Below, piece after piece: positions 54,485 to 62,579 of a stretch of 64,000 bases of DNA; positions within the stretch are counted from its first letter, which is position 1; each line of letters begins with the position of its first letter. Origin of the DNA: an uncultured Candidatus Actinomarina sp. (GTDB lineage: Bacteria; Actinomycetota; Acidimicrobiia; Actinomarinales; Actinomarinaceae); contig CACMQN010000002.1 in the NCBI GenBank assembly GCA_902615855.1, forward strand, positions 84,054 through 148,053, read 5' to 3'. The notes beneath the pieces were generated by a model, which saw only the letters and a list, made by a program, of their open reading frames with translations, did not search any database and was not told where the DNA came from. The position numbers and the translations under genes were made by a program.

Positions 54485-55973
54485 TTATACCAGCCATTGC
54501 CAAGCCAACTTTTGATATATCCATTTCACCTGTTTCAAAAGATTGAATTATTTTCCCTTCAAAGATTACTAATAATCTGTTACTTAATTTGAATAGCTCA
54601 TCAAGATCTTCGGATATGAGGAGTATGGCTGTGCCATTATTTCTTTGTTCAACAAGCAATTGGTGTATTTTATCAACTGAATTTACATCTAATCCTCTTG
54701 TTGGCTGAGATGCCAAAATCACTTCAGGATTTATTGTCAATTCTCGACCCATTAGCAACTTTTGCATATTTCCTCCAGAAAGTGTTGAAATTTCTGCTTT
54801 AGGATTTCCGGATTTTATTGAGAACTTATCTACCAGATTATTTAGGTATTTATTTGTTTTGGATTTTGATAAGTGTAATGCTGTCTTGGTTTTGAAATAC
54901 TCTCTTACCACTGAATTATCGATTACTGATACACCTGGAGCTAAACCGACGCCCAATCTGTTTTCAGGTATATATGCAAAGTTTAATTTTTTTCTTGATT
55001 TTACACCTTCACCAGTGACGTCTTCATTTTTTATTAATACTTTTCCTTCGTAAATTTTATTAATACCACTTATAAGATTTGCTAACTCAACTTGACCATT
55101 ACCTGAAACTCCAGCAATTCCCAAAATTTCACCACCTTGTATTTCAAAATTAATATCTTCTAATATTTTTATGTTTGTCATCGGATCTTTCAAACTTACA
55201 TTTTCTACTTTTAGTTTTATTTCTGAACGAATATTATCTTTTTTAACTGTATATGTAGTAGCTTCTCCCATCATCATCTCCACTAATTCCTTTGTGGAAG
55301 TAGATTTTGAGTCTATAAATTTTGATACCATTTCTCCATTTTTCATCACAAACAATGCCTCAGTAAATTCTTTGATTTCTTTCAATTTATGAGTGATTAT
55401 TACAATCGTTTTCTCATCTTCAATAGCTAATTTTTGTAACGCAATTTTTAATTGCTCAGTTTCTTGAGGTGTTAGAACTGCAGTAGGTTCATCAAGTAAC
55501 ATAATGTCACTGTTGTTAAATATAAGTTTCATTATCTCAATTTTTTGTTTTTCACCAACAGACAGATCAGCGATGATTCTTTTTTTATCTGTGTTTAGAG
55601 AAAAAATATCTGAATATTTTTTGTAAGCATCATCAAAGTTTTTATTGAATATATTTGCTTTAGACAATTTTAGATTATCTTCAATTGTGAATGAATCAAT
55701 TAATCTAAATTCCTGATGAACCATACCAATTCCAAGTGAATATGCAATTTCAGGTGTTAATTTATTTATTTTTCGACTATGTATATTGATAGTTCCGCGA
55801 TCTGGTTGGTAAAGACCAGAAATAATGTTCATTAATGATGTTTTTCCTGCTCCATTTTCTCCTAGAAGACCATGAATAGTGCCTTTTCTAAGATAGAAAT
55901 CAACGTTGTTTAGCGCTTTGGTTTCACCAAAACTTTTGGAAATATTTCGTAGCTCTAAAATATTTTCATTCAT
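54477..55973 (-). CDS. BMP-type nucleoside ABC transporter ATPase (double NBD)
   Basis: 498 residues with two fused ATPase halves. The first has Walker A GENGAGKTS, signature LSVGEKQKIEI and Walker B MLLDEPTAVLT; the second has a degenerate Walker A (GVSGNGQVE) and TLSGGNMQKLLMGRE, like MglA/NupO-type ATPases. The ATG at 55973 has no visible ribosome site: the T-run of a terminator hairpin directly precedes it. Confidence 0.92.
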   Translation of the reverse strand: MNENILELRNISKSFGETKALNNVDFYLRKGTIHGLLGENGAGKTSLMNIISGLYQPDRGTINIHSRKINKLTPEIAYSLGIGMVHQEFRLIDSFTIEDNLKLSKANIFNKNFDDAYKKYSDIFSLNTDKKRIIADLSVGEKQKIEIMKLIFNNSDIMLLDEPTAVLTPQETEQLKIALQKLAIEDEKTIVIITHKLKEIKEFTEALFVMKNGEMVSKFIDSKSTSTKELVEMMMGEATTYTVKKDNIRSEIKLKVENVSLKDPMTNIKILEDINFEIQGGEILGIAGVSGNGQVELANLISGINKIYEGKVLIKNEDVTGEGVKSRKKLNFAYIPENRLGVGLAPGVSVIDNSVVREYFKTKTALHLSKSKTNKYLNNLVDKFSIKSGNPKAEISTLSGGNMQKLLMGRELTINPEVILASQPTRGLDVNSVDKIHQLLVEQRNNGTAILLISEDLDELFKLSNRLLVIFEGKIIQSFETGEMDISKVGLAMAGING

Positions 55974-56012
55974 AAAAAAAATTACAGCACCTCAAATTTG
56001 AGGTGCTGTAAT
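55974..56012 (-). terminator. Terminator between binding-protein gene and importer ATPase gene
   Basis: On the minus strand ATTACAGCACCTCAAA / TTTGAGGTGCTGTAAT is a perfect 32-base palindrome, followed by a run of seven Ts and then the next ATG. It begins eight bases after the binding-protein stop. As a Rho-independent terminator it would sharply reduce transcription into the permease genes; leaky read-through would set the ratio. Confidence 0.88.
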
Positions 56013-56020
56013 ATATACAC

Positions 56021-57049
56021 TTAATCTAACGTACCGATGACATTATCGATAAAATAGGACATTCCTAGAAGGTCACCATCTGATAATCCTTCAAATATAT
56101 CAAAATCACCATTTGTAATCTCATCTTTTCTTTCTTGTATCAACATTGTTGCATACATAGGTACATCACTTGATACCTCGAATAGATCAACAACGTCAGC
56201 TGATAAACCTGCCCAATATGGAGTTGTAGTAAATTCATCATTTAATATGGAATTGACTAAATCTGTATATAATGGTCCCCAGTTCCAAACCGGTGCTGTC
56301 ACAAATGCATTGGGTGCTGCTTCTTTTCCGTAACCAGTATGATAACCAATCCATTTAGCTCCAGCAGCTTCTGCAGCAATACCTGTAGATGCTGAATCTT
56401 GGTGTTGTGTAAGTACATCAGCACCAGTTTCTAATAGAGCATTTGCAGCTTGCGTTTCTTCTTCAGGACCAAACCAAGTATTAGTCCACACAACTTCTAC
56501 TGTGGCGTCTGGATTGACTTCCTTTACTCCTGTTGCAAAGGCATTAATACCTCTAATGACTTCAGGAATTGGAAACGCAGCAACGTAACCAATTTTGTTA
56601 GACTCTGTTATTGCTCCTGCAGCTAATCCAGAAAGATATCTTGGCTCATATATCTTGCCAAAATAATTTGTATAGTTTGAATCATTTGATTTATACCCAG
56701 AACAATGTAAGAAAATGACATCTGGATATTCAAGTGCCATTTCTTCCATGATATCAAGATAGCCAAAAGTTGTTCCAAAGATAATATTGTACCCTTGTTC
56801 AATATAAGCTTCTGCTACTGTTCTAAATTCAGTTGCATCAGGTGGAACATCCTCTGTATATGCTGTCTCGATACCTGTTTGTTCTACAAGATATTGACGA
56901 CCTTCGTCATGAGCTTGTGTCCATCCACCATCATTTGGTGATCCAAGATAAACAAAAGCGGCTTTGTAATCATCTACGGATGCGGCTCCACCGCATGCCA
57001 TAGTAAGAATACTGATAATAAGTAGGCCTACTGCCCAACTTCTACGCAC
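56021..57049 (-). CDS. BMP family substrate-binding lipoprotein (nucleoside/purine type)
   Basis: 342 residues from a GTG with an excellent AAGGAGG ribosome site five bases upstream. A lipoprotein signal (LLIISILTMAC, Cys 19) precedes a BMP-type binding domain (AFVYLGSPNDGGWTQAHDEGR; FLHCSGYKSND). BMP proteins bind purine nucleosides or related compounds. It is first in the importer operon and divergent from a phosphoribosyltransferase gene. Confidence 0.9.
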   Translation of the reverse strand: MRRSWAVGLLIISILTMACGGAASVDDYKAAFVYLGSPNDGGWTQAHDEGRQYLVEQTGIETAYTEDVPPDATEFRTVAEAYIEQGYNIIFGTTFGYLDIMEEMALEYPDVIFLHCSGYKSNDSNYTNYFGKIYEPRYLSGLAAGAITESNKIGYVAAFPIPEVIRGINAFATGVKEVNPDATVEVVWTNTWFGPEEETQAANALLETGADVLTQHQDSASTGIAAEAAGAKWIGYHTGYGKEAAPNAFVTAPVWNWGPLYTDLVNSILNDEFTTTPYWAGLSADVVDLFEVSSDVPMYATMLIQERKDEITNGDFDIFEGLSDGDLLGMSYFIDNVIGTLD

Positions 57050-57157
57050 CCTTACCTCCTTTATAATTGCCTTTCGTAAAAAAACTATTATAACAAATTT
57101 ATTAATTATTTATCTACTTGTAGAAAATAGATTTGTTAAAATGAGCACTTATTATTT
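57050..57157. promoter_or_regulatory. Divergent promoter region, nucleoside importer / phosphoribosyltransferase
   Basis: 108 AT-rich bases with AACAAAT and ATTTGTT as seven-base inverted arms around a 32-base spacer and a TTAAAAT -10-like box near 57134. No riboswitch structure recognised. Both genes fit purine salvage, so joint control is plausible. Confidence 0.35.
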
Positions 57158-57610
57158 ATGAAAAAACTTTTTTATTCTTGGGATGAACAGTTTGAAGATA
57201 CAAACAAAATTTGCAGTCTTCTTAAAAGTGATGATTTCATTCCAGATGTTGTAGTTGGAATAAGCAGAGGTGGTTTAATTCCAGGTGTAATGATTTCTCA
57301 TAAACTTGATATTCCATTCAAACCAGTACATGCATCAACAAGAGATTTTCCACATTGGGAGAATTATTTACCTAAACCAAAAGATCAAAAAGTTTTAATC
57401 GTAGATGATATCTGTGATAGTGGTGTCACTTTTGAAAAGTTATCAGAGTATATTAAAGATAATATCAATCATGAATGTGATGTAAGATTCGTCTCCCTCT
57501 GGTGGAATAATGAATGTGATTTCAAACCTCATTACTTTATACGTGATTTAGCAAAAGATTCAGAAGAGGTCTGGATTGATTTTCCCCATGAATCTTGGTG
57601 GGAAAGATAA
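57158..57610 (+). CDS. Purine-type phosphoribosyltransferase
   Basis: 150 residues with the PRPP-binding motif VLIVDDICDSGVTFEKL and an N-terminal PDVVVGISRGGLIPGVMISHKL, the class I PRTase fold. Small size and HASTRDFPHWENYL resemble xanthine/hypoxanthine-guanine or archaeal-like PRTases. It probably joins imported purine base to PRPP, which fits the divergent nucleoside importer. The precise base cannot be told. Confidence 0.8.
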   Translation: MKKLFYSWDEQFEDTNKICSLLKSDDFIPDVVVGISRGGLIPGVMISHKLDIPFKPVHASTRDFPHWENYLPKPKDQKVLIVDDICDSGVTFEKLSEYIKDNINHECDVRFVSLWWNNECDFKPHYFIRDLAKDSEEVWIDFPHESWWER

Positions 57611-57611
57611 C

Positions 57612-58025
57612 TCAAGCTATCAAATTTTTAGCATATTCCTTTATTGTTTTCAGCATACTGTAAGCGCCATTTCTTCTGGCTGGACTCAATATTACACCAA
57701 GTTCAAATTCTTCCATTAAATCAATTTCAGATGTAACTATGTCTTCAGCTTTTTCATCTGAGTATATTGACGCAATTAAGGTCACCAACCCTTTTGAGAT
57801 AAGAGCATCTGAATCGCTATTAAAAAAAAGTTTTTCATTTTTTTCTTCAGGAACAAGCCAAACTTGGCTTTGACAACCATTTACTTTAAAGTTATCGAGT
57901 CGTAGTTCTGGAGGAAATGAATTATTCTCTTTAGCTTTTTCAATTAAATATTGATATTTTTCCTGATCATTTGGGAAAATATCAAGTATTTTTTTATATT
58001 CATCAACTTTTTCTCTTATAGACAT
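57612..58025 (-). CDS. sufE: Cysteine desulfuration protein SufE
   Basis: 137 residues with the active site KVNGCQSQVWLV; the Cys takes sulfur from SufS. It is the last gene of the sufC-sufS-sufE operon and converges on the phosphoribosyltransferase gene with a one-base gap. Confidence 0.92.
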   Translation of the reverse strand: MSIREKVDEYKKILDIFPNDQEKYQYLIEKAKENNSFPPELRLDNFKVNGCQSQVWLVPEEKNEKLFFNSDSDALISKGLVTLIASIYSDEKAEDIVTSEIDLMEEFELGVILSPARRNGAYSMLKTIKEYAKNLIA

Positions 58026-58027
58026 TT

Positions 58028-59251
58028 TTACCTCAACATTTCGACGCTAGATATGATTGCTGACTTTAATGTATCTATATCTTCTTTGTCGTTATAAATG
58101 TAGGCTGTAGATCTAATTGTTGCATCAATACCTAATTTTCTGTGAAACGGTTGAACACAATGATGGCCTGCTCTTACAGCAACTCCATGTGTATCTAGCA
58201 TCACCGAGAGGTCTGTTGCGTGAACACCGTCAACATACATACCAAAAGTACATCCTGCAATATCTTGTTCGGAATGTATCACATTAACACCATCAATGTC
58301 CAATAGAACTTTCCTACCGTATTCACGCAATTCATCAGAATGCTTTTCAACCTCAGACATACCCAAATTTCCTAAATAATCTACGGCTGCTCCAAGACCG
58401 ATTGCTTCTACATATGGTGGAGTTCCTGCTTCGAATTTATGAGGAACGGGTGCCCAAGTTGCTTTATCATAATGGACTTCTTCAATCATATCTCCGCCGC
58501 CATAAACTGGATCAAGAGAATTTAATAATTCTTTTTTGCCCCAAACAACACCAATACCAGTTGGGCCTAGCATTTTATGTCCCGAGAATACCAAGAAATC
58601 AATTCCTAAATCCTGAACATCAACTTTTCTGTGAGGTACTAATTGAGCACCATCAATAATTAGTAAAGAATCGGAATTTGATCTAACTAAATTATTTATT
58701 TCTTTAATATCAGGTAGCATTCCAGAAAGATTAGATTCACCAACAATTGAAACGACTTTTGTTTTTGATGAAAGCTTTGAGGATAAATCATCAAGATCAA
58801 GTGAAAAGTCATCATTGACTTTTACATAATTAATGTTTAACTTGTATTTTTCAGCAACCATTTGCCAAGGGATAATATTTGCATGGTGTTCAATCTCCGA
58901 TAAGATTATTTCATCACCTTCACCCATTAATTTATTTGCTATTGAATTAGCTAAAAAATTAAGCGCTTCAGTTGTTCCTTTAGTAAAAATTATCTCATCT
59001 GAATCAGATGCATTTAAGAAAGATTGAAGCTTATTCCTAACAGATTCATATTCTTGGGTAGTCTCTGATGAGAGTACATAAGTTCCTCTATGAACATTTG
59101 CGTTATTAAATTTGTAAATATCATTCATCTTATCTATCACAGAGTTAGGTTTTTGTGAGGTTGCACCTGAGTCTAAGTAAGTTAATTTGTTTCCATTGAT
59201 ATTTCTTTCAAATATTGGAAAGTCTTTTTTTATTTCTGAAAATTTGCTCAT
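58028..59251 (-). CDS. sufS: Cysteine desulfurase SufS
   Basis: 407 residues, class V aminotransferase fold. YLDSGATSQKP is the N-terminal motif, FSGHKMLGPTGIGVVWGK holds the PLP-binding Lys, and RAGHHCVQPFH carries the active-site Cys. It frees sulfur from cysteine for SufBCD. It overlaps sufC copy 2 by four bases. Confidence 0.95.
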   Translation of the reverse strand: MSKFSEIKKDFPIFERNINGNKLTYLDSGATSQKPNSVIDKMNDIYKFNNANVHRGTYVLSSETTQEYESVRNKLQSFLNASDSDEIIFTKGTTEALNFLANSIANKLMGEGDEIILSEIEHHANIIPWQMVAEKYKLNINYVKVNDDFSLDLDDLSSKLSSKTKVVSIVGESNLSGMLPDIKEINNLVRSNSDSLLIIDGAQLVPHRKVDVQDLGIDFLVFSGHKMLGPTGIGVVWGKKELLNSLDPVYGGGDMIEEVHYDKATWAPVPHKFEAGTPPYVEAIGLGAAVDYLGNLGMSEVEKHSDELREYGRKVLLDIDGVNVIHSEQDIAGCTFGMYVDGVHATDLSVMLDTHGVAVRAGHHCVQPFHRKLGIDATIRSTAYIYNDKEDIDTLKSAIISSVEMLR

Positions 59252-59973
59252 AGGTATGATTCGTACCCTTCTTTTTCAAGTTTTTCAGATAATTCTACAC
59301 CACCAGTTTCTACAATATTCCCATTCACAAATACATGAACATAGTCTGGTTTAACATATTCCAATAATCTCTGATAATGGGTAACGACCAAATAAGCACG
59401 ATCAGGAGTTCTTAAATTACTTATTCCTTCTCCTACTATTCTTAAACCATCAACGTCAAGACCTGAATCAGTTTCATCTAAAATTGCAAGTTTGGGATTT
59501 AGTACTGCAAGTTGTAGAATTTCATTTCTTTTTCTCTCTCCACCTGAAAAACCATCGTTTAAGTATCTATCAACAAAATCTGGTGAAAGACCTAAATCTT
59601 TCATTGCCTCAGCAACTTTTAACCTGAGCTCTACTGTTGTGTATTCAGTTTCTTCAATATTTGTAAGGGCAGTTTTTAACATGTTAACTATCGTTACTCC
59701 AGGTATTGATTCCGGATATTGAAAAGCAAGAAACATCCCTTTTTTTGCTCTATTGTCTACTGGTTCTTCAGTTACATCCTCTCCACTGAACGTAATTTTT
59801 CCATCTGTTATTTCATAGACTGGGTTACCCATTAAAACATTAGCAAGAGTTGATTTTCCTGAGCCATTAGGTCCCATGATTGCATGGACTTCACCAGGGT
59901 TTATTTCTAGATTGACTCCATTTATAATTGGAGTTGATTCGACAGACGCATGTAAATTTTCAATTTTTAACAC
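59248..59973 (-). CDS. sufC: Fe-S cluster assembly ATPase SufC (copy 2)
   Basis: 241 residues. Walker A GPNGSGKST, signature GFSGGERKRNEILQLA and Walker B AILDETDSGLDVDGL are all intact. Compared with copy 1 it has longer central linkers (EYTTVELRLKVAEAMKDLGL) and is the closer match to the usual SufC. It heads the sufC-sufS-sufE operon, away from sufBD. Confidence 0.94.
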   Translation of the reverse strand: MLKIENLHASVESTPIINGVNLEINPGEVHAIMGPNGSGKSTLANVLMGNPVYEITDGKITFSGEDVTEEPVDNRAKKGMFLAFQYPESIPGVTIVNMLKTALTNIEETEYTTVELRLKVAEAMKDLGLSPDFVDRYLNDGFSGGERKRNEILQLAVLNPKLAILDETDSGLDVDGLRIVGEGISNLRTPDRAYLVVTHYQRLLEYVKPDYVHVFVNGNIVETGGVELSEKLEKEGYESYL

Positions 59974-60048
59974 ATAATCATTTTAATTCTATAAAAAAAC
60001 AAACGACATTTGATTAGTCAAATTTGAAAACAAAATTAGAATAAGGGA

Positions 60049-61170
60049 ATGCAATTCAGCCTTACAGAACTTCAAAATGAAATTAGAGAAAATGCTCAAA
60101 AGCTTCTTTCTGAAAAAGTTGATTTACTTGAGTTAATTAAAAAAGTTGACGATAACACAAGAATTGACAATGAGTTATGGCAGCTTATAAGTGAACAAGG
60201 TTGGCTGGGTTTAGATGTTCTTGAGGAGGATGGAGGACTAGGTTTTTCAAAAGTTGACTCATCCATACTTTCAGAAGTATTTGGATATTACATGCCCATA
60301 GTTCCTATTTTTAGTTCAGGTGTTGTATTCAAACAACTACTTTTACATTCTCCTTCTGAACTAAAAAATAAAATTCTTCCTGAAATAGTTTCAGGCTCAA
60401 AGATTGGGTCTTTTGGCATTTATGAAAATGACAGATATGAGATAAATGATGAAAATATTTCAACAGTAGCTGAAAATAATGAAAATAGATACATACTTAA
60501 TGGCAAAAAAAGTTATGTGATGTTTGGTGATACTTCTGATTATTTTGCTATTCTTGCTAAATCTGAAGATGGATTCAAATTCATAATGGTAGATAAAGAT
60601 AGCCCTGGAGTAACAATTTCTGAAACAACATCTTTAGATCAAACAAGACCAATGGCTGAGATAACACTTGAGAATGTGGAGGTTGGTAATGAAAACTTTA
60701 TGTTCGACATTCACGAAGATAATAATATATGGAACAAGGTAAAGCATATATCCATCTCTTTTCTTGCTATGGAGCAAGTTGGGGGAGCACAAGCTTGTTT
60801 AGATATGTCTACTAAATATGCAAAAGAGAGAATTCAATTTGGAAGACCAATTGGATCTTTTCAAGCAATACAGCATATGTGTGCAGATATGCTTCTTCAA
60901 ATCGAAAGTGCAAAATCTATTGCCTACAGTTCTGTAAGAGTTGACTCTGACGATATTGTTGAATTAGAAATGAGTTCTTCAATGGCAAAAGCTTATTGTT
61001 CTGATGTATTCAATAAAGTATCAGGAGATAACATTCAAGTTCATGGTGGAATTGGGTTTACTTGGGAGCATCCAGCACATCTTTATTTTAAAAAAGCTAA
61101 ATCTGATTCGCTTATTTTTGGAACTGCCAAATCTGCTCGAAATGATGTATCCAGACTTTTAAGTTTATAA
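60049..61170 (+). CDS. Acyl-CoA dehydrogenase
   Basis: 373 residues with an N-terminal helical domain, a central beta domain and a C-terminal helical domain. RIQFGRPIGSFQAIQHMCADM and QVHGGIGFTWEHPAHLYFKKA are C-terminal FAD and substrate motifs of the family. The central TKSEDG region differs from model enzymes, so the chain length or substrate is unknown. An inverted repeat ATTTGA-TTAG-TCAAAT (60008-60023) lies before it. Confidence 0.88.
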   Translation: MQFSLTELQNEIRENAQKLLSEKVDLLELIKKVDDNTRIDNELWQLISEQGWLGLDVLEEDGGLGFSKVDSSILSEVFGYYMPIVPIFSSGVVFKQLLLHSPSELKNKILPEIVSGSKIGSFGIYENDRYEINDENISTVAENNENRYILNGKKSYVMFGDTSDYFAILAKSEDGFKFIMVDKDSPGVTISETTSLDQTRPMAEITLENVEVGNENFMFDIHEDNNIWNKVKHISISFLAMEQVGGAQACLDMSTKYAKERIQFGRPIGSFQAIQHMCADMLLQIESAKSIAYSSVRVDSDDIVELEMSSSMAKAYCSDVFNKVSGDNIQVHGGIGFTWEHPAHLYFKKAKSDSLIFGTAKSARNDVSRLLSL

Positions 61171-61171
61171 A

Positions 61172-61378
61172 TTGCCAAGACTTCCAAAATTCGAAAGTTA
61201 CAGATTTATAGGATATAGAAAAAATATGAAAGTTTATGATTGTGACAATCCTGATCATTTTAAAGCACTAGAACAACTTGAAGAAGAAAAAGAACTTGTA
61301 AAAAACAATCAATTACAATCTTTTGCTCCAGATTCTTTAGAGGAGGCAAAGAATAGAAGTTTTAAACCTTTTAAATAA
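61172..61378 (+). CDS. Hypothetical small protein
   Basis: 68 residues, TTG start one base after the dehydrogenase stop. No motif recognised; the C-terminus is polar and basic (EEAKNRSFKPFK). Composition fits a real small soluble protein, and the tight spacing suggests coupling. It overlaps the convergent hydrolase gene by eight bases. Confidence 0.5.
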   Translation: MPRLPKFESYRFIGYRKNMKVYDCDNPDHFKALEQLEEEKELVKNNQLQSFAPDSLEEAKNRSFKPFK

Positions 61379-62327
61379 GGCTCCAAGTATTTACCTCTGA
61401 AACTTTTTGTTTTATTTTCCCCTGTGACTCAATATATTTAAGGTGTGCCATGGTTTCTTGAAAAGCTAGACGAAGGTTCATTGAATCAAGTGGACGCGAA
61501 AATAATTTTTTCGTAACTTCCCATCCCGTAAGTTCATCATCTTTTAAAATATTAATTATTTTCTCAGACCTCTTTTCATGGTGGAGAAGTATTTGCTCAA
61601 CCCTATTTTGTGGATTATCTATCATTTCAAAATGACCAGGTGCAATTTTTGTATGTTCAAAGGACTTCATTTTATTTAGTGAGTCGACATAATGATTTAA
61701 CATACTTGTTTCTTCATCATGAATAGGAATGAAAGGTGTAATTCTTGGAAGTATGTGATCACCAGAAAAGATAATTTTACTTGATGGATCATAAATTGAT
61801 ATTTCTGAAATATCATGTCCTGGTGTAAAAATTACTTCTAGATTTCGACTTATATCTTTTATTTTCCCTTCTTTTAATAAAACATCGGGGGTGGTTAGCT
61901 TGCCAGTAGTTGATGGAGTTGTAATTGAGTTAAGATCTTTTACAAATTCTTTTGGAGCACCTTGTTTTTTTGCAAACTCACTAATTAATCGAAATCGATC
62001 AGTCCAATCATTATATTTGGGAATAAACTCTTCAGAATTTTCATAAAGTCCAAATTTCAATCCTTCCTCTCTCAAAACTCCAGAAAGACCGATGTGGTCT
62101 GAATGCATGTGTGTACCAATCAATAAATTTATATCTGAAAAATCAATGTTTAAGTTTTGTAGATTTATTTTTAGTTCATCAAAATACTCATCTCCATTTA
62201 CTCCACAATCAATCATGATGAAGCCTTCATCATCCTCAATTAAATAAATGTTTACAAAACCTGGAGGAGCCCATGGAAGTTTTAAAGGAAAATGTAATAT
62301 GCCGTGACCAAGATTAAACCTTTTCAA
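61371..62327 (-). CDS. MBL-fold metallo-hydrolase
   Basis: 318 residues from a TTG start. NLLIGTHMHSDHIGLSG carries the HxHxDH zinc motif, VIFTPGHDISEISIY the second His and IFSGDHILPRITP the bridging Asp. An extra C-terminal helical region resembles the winged-helix extension of glyoxalase-II/LACTB2-like proteins (DDELTGWEVTKKLFSRPL). Substrate unknown, perhaps a thioester or lactone. Confidence 0.87.
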   Translation of the reverse strand: MKRFNLGHGILHFPLKLPWAPPGFVNIYLIEDDEGFIMIDCGVNGDEYFDELKINLQNLNIDFSDINLLIGTHMHSDHIGLSGVLREEGLKFGLYENSEEFIPKYNDWTDRFRLISEFAKKQGAPKEFVKDLNSITTPSTTGKLTTPDVLLKEGKIKDISRNLEVIFTPGHDISEISIYDPSSKIIFSGDHILPRITPFIPIHDEETSMLNHYVDSLNKMKSFEHTKIAPGHFEMIDNPQNRVEQILLHHEKRSEKIINILKDDELTGWEVTKKLFSRPLDSMNLRLAFQETMAHLKYIESQGKIKQKVSEVNTWSLI

Positions 62328-62328
62328 T

Positions 62329-62415
62329 TTAGTTAGTCATCACCCAAACACCAAATGCAACAACAATAATTATCGCTGTAATCAGGGAAGCAATTATTAG
62401 ATGTCTAGTTTGCAT
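62329..62415 (-). CDS. Tiny single-pass membrane protein (28 residues)
   Basis: Too short for the ORF track. ATG at 62415 to TAA at 62331-62329 encodes 28 residues starting MQTRHLI, of which about 20 form one hydrophobic helix flanked by Arg/His and Asn. It ends one base before the hydrolase TTG start. No Shine-Dalgarno is obvious, so it may be a leader peptide or an unknown membrane micro-protein. Confidence 0.4.
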   Translation of the reverse strand: MQTRHLIIASLITAIIIVVAFGVWVMTN

Positions 62416-62579
62416 AAAAGTATTTTATCTCATTAATGAGTTATCTTGAGTTGGAGGATGCCATCTTTTAGGTTAGATTTAATAGTGAAAATAACTTTGA
62501 TCGCCATGTTCAGGGAACCCCTAGATATGGTGTAGTTATTATCTCGATTTGATAGAAACCCTATCTTGAAAGAGGTAAT
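62416..62579. promoter_or_regulatory. Divergent promoter region before lpdA
   Basis: 164 bases between the tiny membrane ORF and lpdA. It holds the lpdA ribosome site (AAAGAGG). No strong hairpin, tRNA or open frame longer than about 11 codons was seen. Confidence 0.4.
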
